Origin: Streptomyces canus | GTDB taxonomy: Bacteria; Actinomycetota; Actinomycetes; Streptomycetales; Streptomycetaceae | DNA length: 64,000 nucleotides | NCBI RefSeq assembly: GCF_001514145.1 | Contig: NZ_KQ948677.1 | Span: 100,202 to 164,201 of the forward strand | Direction: 5' to 3' | Shown: positions 7,239-16,076 of the stretch, one piece after another | How the letters are laid out: each line of letters starts with the position of its first letter | How positions within the stretch are numbered: position 1 is the stretch's first letter | Position numbers and translations under genes: made by a program | The notes under the pieces: model-generated | What the model saw: the letters and a program-made list of their open reading frames with translations, nothing else | Told to the model about the DNA's origin: nothing | Databases searched by the model: none

Positions 7239-8801
7239 CTAGGACAGTTCGCGTTTGAGGATCTTCCCGGTGGCGGTCATGGGCAAGGCGTCGACGAACT
7301 CCACGATGCGCGGGTACTTGTAACCGGCGAATTGCTCTCTTCCCCAGGCTGTCAGCTCGGCCTCAGTCGTACGGTCGCCGGCCTTCTTGACGACGACGGC
7401 CTTGATCTCTTCCCCGTGACTCAGGTGCGGAACTCCGATCACAGCGACCAAGGAGACCGCGGGGTGCTCCATGAGCACCTCCTCGAGCTCGCGCGGGTAG
7501 ACGTTGAACCCGCCGCGAATGATCATGTCCTTGGACCGGTCGACGACGAAGTAGAAGCCGTCCGCGTCCTTGCGAGCCAGATCTCCGGTGCGGAACCATC
7601 CCTGGTTGATGGCCTCCGTGGTGGCCTCGGCGCGCTTGTAATAGCCCTTCATGATGTTGTAGCCCTTGATCGCGATCTCCCCGACCGCCCCGGGGTCGTC
7701 CTCCACCTCCGACCAGTCATCGTTGATGAGCTTCATCTGGACCCCGGCGATGGGCCGGCCGATCGATCCGACACGGGGCTCCTCGCCGTACGTGGCGAAT
7801 GACGCGATGGCCACCGTCTCCGAGAGCCCGTAGCCCTCGAGGATCGTCACGCCGAAGCGCTCCTTGAACTCTTGGTGGATCTTCGCGGGAAGCGCGGAAC
7901 CACCGGACACGGCGATGCGCAGGTTGGCGGCCAGTCGGGCGACGTCGACGCTGTCGTCGAGTGCCTCCAGCAGGCCCCAGTACATGGTCGGTACGCCGCC
8001 GAAGAACGTCACGTCATGATCGCGCATGAGCTCCAGCGCCTGGCGGGCGGAGAACCTCGGTTGCAGGACGAGTGTGCCGCCGAACCCGATGGCGCCGTTC
8101 TGGATGACCATCTGGCCGAAGGCATGGAAGAGCGGAAGGACGCACAGGTAGACGTCGGGTGTCGCGGGGTCCGACGCGAAGAGCTGGACGCCGGCTCGGG
8201 CGATGTCGTACACGTTCCGGTGTCTGAGTTCCGCACCCTTGGGCTGCCCGGTGGTCCCGGACGTGTAGAGGATGACCGCAGTGTCGTCGTCGGTACGCCC
8301 GACCGTCTCGAACGTCTCTGGCTGCCCGGCGACAGCGGCAGCATAGAGCTGGTCCGGGGCGACGCCGTCCACAGATGCGCCGCTGCCGATGAGGAAGAAG
8401 TGCGCGGCCCGATCGGCGGCCTGGAAGGCGGACCATGCCTCGCGCCCGATCGGGAGCTCTGGACTGCCTTCGACAGCGAAGTACACCGTCGCGTCGGAGT
8501 CGTTGAGGTGGTAGGCGATCTCGCGCGCCTTGAGGAGCACGTTCAACGGCACGACCACCGCGCCGGCCTTGAGGATCCCGAAGTAGATCGTCGTGAACTG
8601 CGGGATGTTCGTGCAGGACACGGCGACCTTCTCGCCGGGGCGAACGCCGCGCTCGATCAGCAGGTTCGCCACCCGGTTCGACGCCGTGTCGAGTTCGGCG
8701 TAGGAGATCCGATCGCCACCGAAGACGATCGCCGTGCGCGCCGGGTATCCCGACGCGGTGCGGGTCAGTAGGCCGGACACGTTCCGGGTCGAGCTCGTCA
8801 T
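7239..8801 (-). CDS. AMP-forming fatty acyl-CoA ligase (ANL superfamily)
   Basis: A 520-residue adenylate-forming enzyme that activates a carboxylic acid with ATP and CoA. Visible motifs are the P-loop 'LYTSGTTGQPKGAELRHRN' (about 171-190), 'EGYGLSETVAIAS', the 'WFRTGDLARKDADGF' core with the adenylate-binding Asp, the hinge 'VDRSKDMIIRGGFNVYP', and the catalytic Lys of 'PMTATGKILKREL' near the C-terminus. Length and motifs fit long-chain or aromatic-acid ligases (FadD-like). AGGAG seven bases before the ATG at 8801 sets the start. It is the last gene of a three-gene operon with the SDR and hydrolase upstream. Confidence 0.9.
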   Translation of the reverse strand: MTSSTRNVSGLLTRTASGYPARTAIVFGGDRISYAELDTASNRVANLLIERGVRPGEKVAVSCTNIPQFTTIYFGILKAGAVVVPLNVLLKAREIAYHLNDSDATVYFAVEGSPELPIGREAWSAFQAADRAAHFFLIGSGASVDGVAPDQLYAAAVAGQPETFETVGRTDDDTAVILYTSGTTGQPKGAELRHRNVYDIARAGVQLFASDPATPDVYLCVLPLFHAFGQMVIQNGAIGFGGTLVLQPRFSARQALELMRDHDVTFFGGVPTMYWGLLEALDDSVDVARLAANLRIAVSGGSALPAKIHQEFKERFGVTILEGYGLSETVAIASFATYGEEPRVGSIGRPIAGVQMKLINDDWSEVEDDPGAVGEIAIKGYNIMKGYYKRAEATTEAINQGWFRTGDLARKDADGFYFVVDRSKDMIIRGGFNVYPRELEEVLMEHPAVSLVAVIGVPHLSHGEEIKAVVVKKAGDRTTEAELTAWGREQFAGYKYPRIVEFVDALPMTATGKILKRELS

Positions 8802-8859
8802 CGATGGCTCCTGGTCTTTGCTTGCTTTGCTTGGTCGGGGCACCGCGCTGGTCCTGAGG

Positions 8860-9714
8860 TCAGGTGGTCAGGAAGTCCTCGCCTTCACGCGCGTCGAGGC
8901 GTCCGAGGATGCTCTGGACGGTGCGATCACGCGCCAGGCCGGCGTCCAGCCCGGGTGCGATGAGGCCGCGGACCTTCGAGACCACGGTCCATCTGCGCGG
9001 ACGAAACACCTGCACATCCCGGCGACGCAGGCCCTCGACGATGGCTCGCGCCGCTTGTTCGGGGCTGATGCGCTTGCGCAGGAACCTCGGTTGGGTGTCG
9101 AGCAGTTCCTGGGCCACTGGATCCTCGTCGAGGCCCTGCCGGGTCATGTCCGTGTTGATCACCGCGAAGTACGCGGTCGTGACGCTGACGTCATGAGCGG
9201 CGAGTTCGACCCGCAGTCCACGGCCGAGCTGCTCGACCGCTGCCTTGCTCATCGCGTACGGGATGGCGCCGGCCCCGTTGACGAAGGCGAACACCGATGA
9301 GACGAGTACGAGCCGACCACGGTTCTCGATGAGGCCCGGAAGGGCGGCACGGACCGTGTTGAGCGCACCCCCGACGTTCACGTCGAAGAGTCGATCGACC
9401 AGCGAAGGCGAAGACGCCCGGAGGGTCGCGCCCCGCCCGAGTACACCTGCGTTCGCGATCACGATGTCCAGGCGGCCGGTGTCCCTGACGACGGTCTCGG
9501 CCGCTCGGGTCATGTCCGCGAGGTCGGTCACATCGCCGGTCAGGTAGGTGACCCGTTCGTCGATCGCCTCGCCCGCAGCCGGGAGGTGCAGATCGATCAC
9601 GAAGACCCGAGCACCGGCCGCGGTCAGCGCCCGCGCGGTCGCCGCGCCCAGGCCCCGGCCGCCGCCGGTGACGAGGGCTACTTTTCCTGCGATCGACCTG
9701 TCGGGCCTAGTCAT
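8860..9714 (-). CDS. Short-chain dehydrogenase/reductase
   Basis: A 284-residue classical SDR. TGGGRGLG (16-23) binds the cofactor, IANAG (87-90) is the structural motif and the catalytic set is Ser139/140, Tyr153 and Lys157 in 'GAIPYAMSKAAV'. Asp41 at the end of the second strand suggests NAD(H). The C-terminus is about 35 residues longer than a minimal SDR and basic, as in SDRs associated with lipid or steroid breakdown. Its start overlaps the end of the upstream hydrolase gene by eight bases, and the ligase gene follows 58 bases later. Confidence 0.88.
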   Translation of the reverse strand: MTRPDRSIAGKVALVTGGGRGLGAATARALTAAGARVFVIDLHLPAAGEAIDERVTYLTGDVTDLADMTRAAETVVRDTGRLDIVIANAGVLGRGATLRASSPSLVDRLFDVNVGGALNTVRAALPGLIENRGRLVLVSSVFAFVNGAGAIPYAMSKAAVEQLGRGLRVELAAHDVSVTTAYFAVINTDMTRQGLDEDPVAQELLDTQPRFLRKRISPEQAARAIVEGLRRRDVQVFRPRRWTVVSKVRGLIAPGLDAGLARDRTVQSILGRLDAREGEDFLTT

Positions 9715-10555
9715 CGAGGAACTCGAGAACCTCGGGGACGAACTCCCGGTGGTACTGGAAGACGCCGCCGTGACCGGCGTTCGGGTAGATCTTCAGGCGG
9801 GCGTTCGGGATCCGGCGGGCCATGTCGGCCGAGTTGCTGCTCGCGACCATGAGGTCGTGATCACCGTTGGCGACGAAGACCGGCTGGGTGATCACCGAGA
9901 GGTCGTCGGGTGCGTGCAGTCCGGCCGAGCGGATGGCCTTCAGCTGCGCGCGTCGAGCCTGCAGGGAGATTTTGTCGTCGCGGTTCTGGGTGCGTTCCTT
10001 GAGCCGGGCGAGGTAGTCCTTCGCGGCCCGCTTGCCCTCGGCGTCGCGCGGGAAGAACAGGAATGTCCTGGCGTCTTTCAGGGTGAGCGCGGACTTGACG
10101 TACGCCCCGGCCGCGACCTTGTTGATCTCCTTGATGCCGCCGCCTCCGCGAGGGCCAGTGCCGGCCAGGATGATCCGGCGCACGAGCTCGGGTGCCTGCA
10201 GGGCCACCATCTGTGCGACTCCGCCGCCGAGCGAGAACCCGAGGAGGTCGACCTTCTCGAGTCCCATCGCCCGGATGAAGGCAACGGCGTCGCGGCCCAT
10301 GTCCGCGATGTCGGTCGGCACGGACCCCCCGGACGCGCCGACCCCGCGGTTGTCGAACGTGATCACCCGGCGACGGGCAGCGATGCCGTCGATGATCCTC
10401 GGGTCCCAGTCGTCAAGGACAGCCATCAGGTGGTGCAGGAACACCACCGGAACACCACCGGTCGGACCGAGCTCTCGGTAGGCGAACGGCACGCCGCCGA
10501 CGTCGATGGTGCGGTTGGGTACGTCGATCCACTTCATGCTCTTCGTCACCTTCAT
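9707..10555 (-). CDS. Alpha/beta hydrolase
   Basis: A 282-residue hydrolase with nucleophile elbow 'LLGFSLGGG' (Ser about 108), 'FVANGDHDLMV' with the likely acid, and 'PNAGHGGVFQYH' with the catalytic His. It resembles the protein at 2137-2985 throughout. The start at 10555 is preceded by GGTGAGGTCAG; an alternative ATG six codons later has a poorer site. First gene of the operon 10555-7239, so it, the SDR and the ligase may convert an ester or lactone to a CoA-activated acid; this is inference from order. Confidence 0.85.
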   Translation of the reverse strand: MKVTKSMKWIDVPNRTIDVGGVPFAYRELGPTGGVPVVFLHHLMAVLDDWDPRIIDGIAARRRVITFDNRGVGASGGSVPTDIADMGRDAVAFIRAMGLEKVDLLGFSLGGGVAQMVALQAPELVRRIILAGTGPRGGGGIKEINKVAAGAYVKSALTLKDARTFLFFPRDAEGKRAAKDYLARLKERTQNRDDKISLQARRAQLKAIRSAGLHAPDDLSVITQPVFVANGDHDLMVASSNSADMARRIPNARLKIYPNAGHGGVFQYHREFVPEVLEFLDD

Positions 10556-10601
10556 CTGACCTCACCGGATACGGCGCGAGGACCGCGGCTCCGTGCAGTT
10601 G

Positions 10602-10632
10602 TATTACGATCGGTCTTCTTACGGTTGTAATA
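10602..10632. promoter_or_regulatory. Inverted TATTAC...GTAATA repeat upstream of the hydrolase-SDR-ligase operon
   Basis: TATTAC (10602-10607) and GTAATA (10627-10632) are separated by 19 bases; the similarity extends inward (TATTACGATCGG and, inverted, TATTACAACCG). It is an A/T-rich island about 50-75 bases before the operon start, which suits an operator or promoter. No regulator gene adjoins it. Confidence 0.4.
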
Positions 10633-10904
10633 GATACACGTCGGAATGGGGCGGCGGCAAGGGCTCTGCACCCACTGAGTGGGAGTTGTCACCGAAGCTC
10701 CGGTCCGGCCAACCGTCGCGAAGGCGTTTCGACCCTGCGCGCTCTTCGTGTGCCAGTCGCCGGCGGCGCGCGGTGATACTCGCCCAAGTCGTGACCGGGC
10801 AGACGAGCTCACCCGGCGCGAGTCAGCGCCATCTCGAGGGGACCTATGCAGGAGACGCCGGCGGTAGGTGCGCCTGGCGCTCCGAGATCTCTGCCGAACC
10901 CGGG

Positions 10905-11350
10905 GCGATTCAGTTCTTCATGATCCGCGAGTCGGGGTCGGTGAAGCTGACTTGGCTTGGGCTGCGCCTGGGCGGCGGCTTTCCCGTCGGAAGTGGTGAC
11001 GGCCTGCTCGTCGCTGTTGCCGGCGCGGGCATGCCTGCAATCGTTGCCGGGGGCCTCGAACTCGATTCTTGCGCGGGCGGCCTTCAGTCTGGCGAGACAC
11101 TTTTCGCGGCGGTCGAGCTCGGCGGGCAGGTCCACCTGCTTGCGGTCGGGGCCGACGGCCTGGTCCTCGGCCTCGTCGGTGGCTTCCGCGTCGGCAGTCA
11201 GGGCCTGTTCCGCCGGAGCGGCGATCTCGGCTTAAGGACCTGCTCTTACTCGCTGATCAGGCGGCCGTAGCAATCACCATGTGGTTGGAGGCGTTCGCTT
11301 CGACATCGGTGCCGTCCAGGGCGGCTACGGCAAGGCGCTTCGGGGCGGCA
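10905..11350 (-). pseudogene. IS1182-family transposase remnant
   Basis: Successive minus-strand frames give 'LAVAALDGTDVEANAS', 'QVDLPAELDRREKCLARLKA' and 'FTDPDSRIMKN', in the order found in IS1182-type DDE transposases; the DPDSRIMK segment is characteristic. The frame is broken at least twice and both ends are missing. No terminal inverted repeats were identified. From 10636 to 10904 and 11351 to 11470 I see nothing else. Confidence 0.75.
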
Positions 11351-11470
11351 CCGCGGCGCCGCGTCCGCACGCCGATCACCTCCCAACGGCCTGACCCGCC
11401 GCCTACCGAATCTTGGGGAGCCCGCGCACCAACAGGATCGGTCTGGTGCGCGGGCTTGGGTGGCGTGGTG

Positions 11471-12610
11471 TCAGAATCGGCCGGGGGTGCGGCCGAGGGT
11501 GTTCTGGGGGTCGGCGGGGTTGGGGCCTTGTACTGCTCCGACGTACAGCTCGACCTGGGACTTGAACCGATCGACAGCGGCGCGGTCGCTCATGAACTTC
11601 GGAAAGTCGAGGGGGTTGGTGGTGGGGTAGTCGGCGAGGGGCTTCAGCCCCATGGGCGGGGCGACATCGGCGCGTACCGACCAGGTGAAGCTCGCGATGA
11701 TGTTCTGCTGAGTCTGTTGGGAGAGCAGCCAGCTCATGAACAGTTTGGCGGTGGCCTTGTGCGGGGACCGTCGGAAGATGGCGGCGCGCTGCGCCCAGGA
11801 CGGGAACCGGTCGTGGCGGGGCAGCACCTGAACGCTGTTGGGGCTCGTGCCCCCTGCTCCGGCCGGGCTGGCAAGGTAGGTGCCGTCAATCACGCCGCTG
11901 ATTGATCCCAGCAGGCCGCGGACGTATGTGGGCCGCTGCGCGGCGAACTTGTCCAGCCAGTCCCAGCCGTACTGGTCGATGAACAGCTTGTACTGGAAGA
12001 GCACCGCGTCGTCGTCGTTGGGCCAGGTGGAGACGATCCTGTTGGTGAAGACGGGGCTGAGCAGGTCGGTGGCACGGAAGTCGTTCGGGTCGGCCGGCGC
12101 CTGATGGATGCCGACGATCGGGGCGAACACCCCGTAGTAGGCGCTTGCCCAGTGGCCATCGGGGTCCTTGGCGTTGTCGAACACGTTGTCCCAGCCGACG
12201 GGGCGGTATCGCAGGAGTTCGCCCATGGCCTTCCAACGGTCGAAGTCGTGTGTGGTCTGCAGGATTGCGACGTCGGCGACCAGCTTGCCGGTGGCGAGTT
12301 GATTGTCGATGCGCGCGTCGTGGTACTTGCTCAGGTCGGTGATCGTGTTGACCTGGATGCCGGGGAACTGCGCAAGGAAGGCCTGCGGGATGAAGTCGAA
12401 GAATCCGGGGGCGTCGCCGCCCATGTAGAGGGTCACCCGTCCGCCTTCGTCCCTGGCGGTGCGGTACAGGGCCTGGAGCTGTTCCTGTTCGCCGACCGCC
12501 GCGTCGCTGGAGGGAGCGGCGGAGGCCGCGTTCGAGGTCATGGTCTGAAGACCGGCCGCGGCCGTGCCGAGCGCCGCGGCCCGGAGGAGCGTCCTCCTGC
12601 TGAATCCCAT
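11471..12610 (-). CDS. Tat-exported extracellular solute-binding protein
   Basis: A 379-residue binding protein. The N-terminus 'MGFSRRTLLRAAALGTAAAG' has the twin-Arg motif and hydrophobic stretch of a Tat signal ending near 'AASAA'. The mature part follows the pattern of class II binding proteins for iron or polyamine-type ligands: 'GRVTLYMGGDAPGFF', 'FLAQFPGIQVNTITDLSKYH', 'QLATGKLVADVAIL', and late 'RSPHKATAKLFMSWLLSQ'. The ATG at 12610 follows AGAGG; upstream in-frame starts at 12634 and 12643 lie in the operator region. No permease or ATPase gene adjoins. Divergent from the MarR gene, whose palindromes lie in its promoter. Confidence 0.85.
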   Translation of the reverse strand: MGFSRRTLLRAAALGTAAAGLQTMTSNAASAAPSSDAAVGEQEQLQALYRTARDEGGRVTLYMGGDAPGFFDFIPQAFLAQFPGIQVNTITDLSKYHDARIDNQLATGKLVADVAILQTTHDFDRWKAMGELLRYRPVGWDNVFDNAKDPDGHWASAYYGVFAPIVGIHQAPADPNDFRATDLLSPVFTNRIVSTWPNDDDAVLFQYKLFIDQYGWDWLDKFAAQRPTYVRGLLGSISGVIDGTYLASPAGAGGTSPNSVQVLPRHDRFPSWAQRAAIFRRSPHKATAKLFMSWLLSQQTQQNIIASFTWSVRADVAPPMGLKPLADYPTTNPLDFPKFMSDRAAVDRFKSQVELYVGAVQGPNPADPQNTLGRTPGRF

Positions 12611-12637
12611 CGTGGGTACCTCTCGCTTCGCCATTGG

Positions 12638-12651
12638 CTTCAAATTTGAAG
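12638..12651. promoter_or_regulatory. MarR-type operator 1, perfect palindrome
   Basis: CTTCAAATTTGAAG is a perfect 14-base palindrome directly upstream of the binding-protein start. It is the only long A/T-rich palindrome nearby and matches the second site at 12675-12686. Confidence 0.65.
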
Positions 12652-12674
12652 TCGATGGCCAAGGTACTCTCGAC

Positions 12675-12686
12675 TTAAAATTTGAA
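12675..12686. promoter_or_regulatory. MarR-type operator 2
   Basis: TTAAAATTTGAA differs from the core of operator 1 (TTCAAATTTGAA) at one base, on the marR side of the divergent region. Its centre lies 36 bases from that of operator 1, between three and four helical turns. Binding at both would repress both genes. Confidence 0.6.
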
Positions 12687-12701
12687 CAAGGAGGTTGAGG
12701 C

Positions 12702-13160
12702 GTGGGTTACACGCGATGGTTGACCGGCGAGGAGACGCGGGCCTGGATGGCGTTCTTCAGCGCCGCCGCGCTGCTGAACCGGCGCCTTGACCAGCAGCTG
12801 AAGGACGACGCCGATCTGACGCACGTGCAGTACGAAATCCTGTCCAGGCTCTCCGGAGCCGTGGGCCACGAGCTGCGTATGACGGAACTCGCCGAGTCGG
12901 TGTACGCCTCCCAGAGCGGTGTGACGTACCAGATCACCCAACTGGAGAAGGCGGGGCTGGTGCGGCGTCGGATCTGTCCGAGCGGCCCCCGTGCCGTGTA
13001 CGCCGTCCTTACCGACGCCGGTTTGGCCACGATCGAGCGGGCGGCCCCGGGTCATGTGACCGCGGTTCGCGAGTTGCTCATCGACGTCCTGACCCCCGAG
13101 CAGCTCACTGCCTTGGCCGACGGTCTGGGCAGGGCCCGCGACCGCATGCTGGGACAGTGA
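12702..13160 (+). CDS. MarR-family transcriptional regulator
   Basis: A 152-residue winged-helix protein: N-terminal dimer helix ('RAWMAFFSAAALLNRRLDQQ'), 'LTHVQYEILSRLSGA', recognition helix 'SQSGVTYQITQLEKAGLVRR' and wing 'GPRAVYAVLTDAG'. GTG at 12702 has AAGGAGG seven bases upstream. It probably represses itself and the divergent binding-protein gene through the two palindromes. Its ligand is unknown; given the partner, a transported metabolite is possible. Confidence 0.92.
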   Translation: MGYTRWLTGEETRAWMAFFSAAALLNRRLDQQLKDDADLTHVQYEILSRLSGAVGHELRMTELAESVYASQSGVTYQITQLEKAGLVRRRICPSGPRAVYAVLTDAGLATIERAAPGHVTAVRELLIDVLTPEQLTALADGLGRARDRMLGQ

Positions 13161-13437
13161 GTCGGCACTTGGCACAGCATCTGGATGGGGAGGTCAGGCA
13201 GGCACGATACTTCGTCGCCGTCGCCCAGGAGCTGCGCGTCGGTCGGGCGGCGGCGCGCCTGCACATGTCGCAGCCACCGCTGTCGCAGGCGATCCTGGGG
13301 CTAAAGCGGGAGTTGGGCGTTCAACTGTTGCATCGCGACAGCCGGCAGGTGAGCTGATCCAGGCCGGCGACGTGCTGCTGCGGTACTGCCGGCGCTGCCG
13401 GCAGCTGGTCCGGGACACCGACCGGGCCCGCAGTGGA
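13157..13437 (+). pseudogene. LysR-type regulator, N-terminal remnant
   Basis: The frame opens at a GTG overlapping the marR stop and reads 'EVRQARYFVAVAQELRVGR', 'AAARLHMSQPPLSQAI' and 'LGVQLLHRDSRQV', the LysR helix-turn-helix. One base is then missing: the continuation 'ELIQAGDVLLRYCRRC' lies in the next frame. The sequence stops matching at about 13437, where a truncated glutamate dehydrogenase begins on the other strand. The effector domain is lost. Confidence 0.8.
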
Positions 13438-14240
13438 GAAGACCGCGTGCTTCCGGGCCTCGGTGTAGGCAGTGAGCCGCACTCGCCGGATCTCCTTCAC
13501 CTCTTTCAGGAGCGCCAGCTCGATGCCGTCCTCGTCGACTATGTAGCCGGACGAGTCGGAGCAGGCCACGACCTTCCCACCGAGGGCGTGGACCTTCTCG
13601 ATCGCGTACAGAGCGACGTTACCGGAGCCGGAGACGACGACGGTGGTGCCGTCGAAGGCGCGCCCGCGGGCGCGCAGCATTCCCCGAAGGAAGTAGACGA
13701 GGCCGTAGCCGGTGGCCTCCGTGCGGGCGTAGGAGCCGCCCCACCCGGTGCTCTTGCCTGTCAGGACGCCCGCCTCGAAGCGATTGGTGAGGCGCTTGCA
13801 CTGCCCGAAGAGATAGCCGATCTCGCGGGAGCCCACGCCGATGTCACCGGCCGGCACGTCGGTGTGCTCACCGAGGTGACGATGGAGCTCGGTCATGAAG
13901 GACTGGCAGAAGCGCATGATTTCGGTGTCCGAACGGCCCTTGGGGTCGAAGTCACTGCCACCTTCCCCGCCGCCGAGGCCGAGGCCGGTGGCTCAATCCG
14001 GAAACCCCGGTTGACCCGGACTGTCCCATGGTCGTCGGTCCAGGGCACCCGGAAGATGATCTGCCGTTCCGGCTCACACATGCGCTCCACGATGCGGGCG
14101 TCCACGTACTCCGGGTGGTCGTCCAGCACCGGCGTGAGTGCCTGGAGGACCTCGCGGGCCGCCTGGTGGAACTCGGGTTCTCCGGGATTGCGGCGTACGA
14201 GGTCCGCGAGGACGGCGTCGAGGTGGTTGCTGGCGTTCAC
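13438..14240 (-). pseudogene. gdhA: NADP-specific glutamate dehydrogenase, deleted and truncated
   Basis: The minus strand begins with 'NASNHLDAVLADLVRRNPGE' at a GTG and runs through 'PERQIIFRVPWTDDHG' and 'VNRGFRIE'. The expected 40 or so residues with the catalytic 'GPYKGGLRFHPSV' region are missing, and the sequence resumes in another frame as 'TGLGLGGGEGGSDFDPKG', then 'MRFCQSFMTELHRHLGEHTD' and the NADP fold 'VVVSGSGNVALYAIEKVHAL'. It ends abruptly after 'AYTEARKHAVFST'. Loss of the catalytic segment and of the C-terminal quarter makes it non-functional. Confidence 0.9.
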
Positions 14241-14256
14241 ACGGTGTCCTTGGTCT

Positions 14257-15285
14257 TCAGGTGTGTGTCAGATCCAGCAGAACCTTGGAGGCGACCGTGC
14301 GGTCGTGGGCGATGTCGAAGGCCGCCTGTGCGTCGGGCAGCGGGAAGGTGTGGGTCACGATGGCGTCGACGGGCAGGGGGCCGGCGAGCAGTTCGATCGC
14401 CTCGTCGAACTCGGTGTCGAACCGGAAGGCGCCGCGCAGTTCCAGTTCGCGAGTGACGGTGATGTTCCCGAGCAGCGGAACCTCGCCGGGGGGCAGCAGC
14501 CCGAGGAGGACGACCGTGCCACCCCGGCCGGTCCGCTCCACACAGGCCCGCAGCCCTGCGGGAGCTCCGGACGCCTCCACCGAAACGTCGAACGGGGCTC
14601 CCCAGACTGGGGCGTCCGGCTCGTCCGCGCGGACGAGCCCGGTGGCGCCGCAGGCCCTTGCGATCCGCAGCGGCGTGTCCATCAGATCGCTCACCACGAT
14701 CTCGACGGCACCCTTGTGGTGCAGGACCGCGGTGACGAGACAGCCGATCGGCCCCGCGCCGGTGACCAGTACACGCTTGCCGCGTACGTCGCCCGCCCGT
14801 CGTACCGCATGCAGTGCCACGGACAGCGGCTCGGCCAGTACCGCGCGGCGCAGGTCGAGCGTCGGCGGAAGGGCACGGATCTGTGCGCCCGGGACTGTGA
14901 CGTGCTGGGCGAACCCGCCCTGGACGTGCGGCGTGCGGGCGGCGCTGCCGAGGTAGCGGGTGTCGGCACAGACGTTGCGCCGGCCGGAACTGCACTCGGT
15001 GCAGTGGCCGCATGGGGTGGCCGGGTGGACGGCCACCGGGGTGCCCACGGCCGGGCCGTCGGCACCTGGACCGAGGGCGGCCACGTGGCCCACGATCTCG
15101 TGGCCCAGCACCATTGGCTCCCGGATGGTGAAGTCACCGACGCGGCCGTGGCGGTAGTAGTGCAGGTCGGATCCGCAGATGCCGCCGAAGGCGACAGTGA
15201 CGGCCACCTCTCCGGGACCGGGCGCGGACGGCGTGAACTCCTCGACGCGGAAGTCCCCTGTCTTGTGGATGACGCAGGCGTGCAT
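14257..15285 (-). CDS. Zinc-dependent medium-chain dehydrogenase, L-idonate 5-dehydrogenase type
   Basis: A 342-residue MDR enzyme. It has the catalytic zinc ligands ('GGICGSDLHYYRHG' and 'LGHEIVG'), the four-Cys structural zinc loop 'PCGHCTECSSGRRNVC' and the cofactor motif 'VTGAGPIGCLV'. It resembles L-idonate 5-dehydrogenases and related polyol/sugar-acid dehydrogenases; the SDR gene just upstream (gluconate 5-dehydrogenase-like) supports that kind of chemistry. It is the last gene of the minus-strand operon 17062-14257. The start at 15285 has a weak AAGGAA about eleven bases away. The exact substrate is uncertain. Confidence 0.85.
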   Translation of the reverse strand: MHACVIHKTGDFRVEEFTPSAPGPGEVAVTVAFGGICGSDLHYYRHGRVGDFTIREPMVLGHEIVGHVAALGPGADGPAVGTPVAVHPATPCGHCTECSSGRRNVCADTRYLGSAARTPHVQGGFAQHVTVPGAQIRALPPTLDLRRAVLAEPLSVALHAVRRAGDVRGKRVLVTGAGPIGCLVTAVLHHKGAVEIVVSDLMDTPLRIARACGATGLVRADEPDAPVWGAPFDVSVEASGAPAGLRACVERTGRGGTVVLLGLLPPGEVPLLGNITVTRELELRGAFRFDTEFDEAIELLAGPLPVDAIVTHTFPLPDAQAAFDIAHDRTVASKVLLDLTHT

Positions 15286-15305
15286 GGTGGAGGTTTCCTT
15301 CTCGA

Positions 15306-16076
15306 TCAGAGGACGGAGAGCATGCCGCCGTCCACGTAGAGGACCTGTCCGTTGACGAAGTCCGACGCGGGGGAGGAGAGGAAGATCAGGGCTCCGACGA
15401 GGTCTTCGACCTTGCCCCAGCGGCCGGCAGGCGTGCGCCCTCGGACCCAGGCGCTGAACTCCTCGTCGGCCACCAGGGCCGACGTCAGTTCTGTCTCGAA
15501 GTACCCCGGGCCGATGCCGTTGACCTGGATACCGAGGGGTCCGAGGTCCGCGCACATGCCTTTGGTGAGCATTTTCAGACCGCCCTTGGTGGCCGCGTAT
15601 GGCGCGATTCCGGGCCGGACCACCTCGCTCTGCAGCGAACAGACGTTCACGATCTTGCCGTGGCCACGAGGGGCCATGCGCCGCGCGACCTCCCGGCCGA
15701 CGAGGAAGGCGCTGGTGAGATTGGTGTCGAGCAGGCGGTGCCAGTCCTCGTAGGTGAACTCCAGCAGCGGGGCGCGGAACTGTGCGCCTGTGTTGTTCAC
15801 CAGGATGGCGATCGGGCCCGTTTCTTCCTCGACGTCGGCGACGCCGGCGGCAACCGCTGCCGGATCCGTCGCATCGAACGCGGCGACGTGCACCCGGCCG
15901 CCGTGCACGGCGGCGAACTCGGCGCGCGTCGTCTCCAGCGCCACGGCGTCACGGCCGTTGAGGACGACCGTGCATCCGGCCTCCAGCAGCCCCGCGGCGA
16001 GGGCCTTGCCGATGCCACGACTGGAGCCGGTCACCAGGGCGGTCTTTCCAGCGATGTCGAACGCGGGGTGGCTCAT
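15306..16076 (-). CDS. SDR, gluconate 5-dehydrogenase-like
   Basis: A 256-residue classical SDR: 'VTGSSRGIG' near residue 15, 'LVNNTGAQFRAP', catalytic Tyr/Lys in 'IAPYAATKGGLKML' and the C-terminal 'FVNGQVLYVDGGMLSV'. The overall pattern ('MLTKGMCADLGPLGIQVNGI', 'GPGYFETELT') is that of gluconate 5-dehydrogenases that interconvert gluconate and 5-ketogluconate. Its ATG overlaps the stop of the D-2-hydroxyacid dehydrogenase gene (ATGA at 16073-16076), so expression is coupled. With the MDR gene downstream it forms a sugar-acid type oxidation set. Confidence 0.85.
   Translation of the reverse strand: MSHPAFDIAGKTALVTGSSRGIGKALAAGLLEAGCTVVLNGRDAVALETTRAEFAAVHGGRVHVAAFDATDPAAVAAGVADVEEETGPIAILVNNTGAQFRAPLLEFTYEDWHRLLDTNLTSAFLVGREVARRMAPRGHGKIVNVCSLQSEVVRPGIAPYAATKGGLKMLTKGMCADLGPLGIQVNGIGPGYFETELTSALVADEEFSAWVRGRTPAGRWGKVEDLVGALIFLSSPASDFVNGQVLYVDGGMLSVL

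Noticed and set aside
10593..11270. 225-codon plus-strand frame with Gly-rich product
   Set aside because: It is the reverse of recognisable IS1182-type transposase segments.
13372..15339. Very long plus-strand open frame (655 codons) across the glutamate dehydrogenase remnant and the Zn dehydrogenase
   Set aside because: It is antisense to clearly recognisable proteins, has no recognisable family and arises from the high G+C content.
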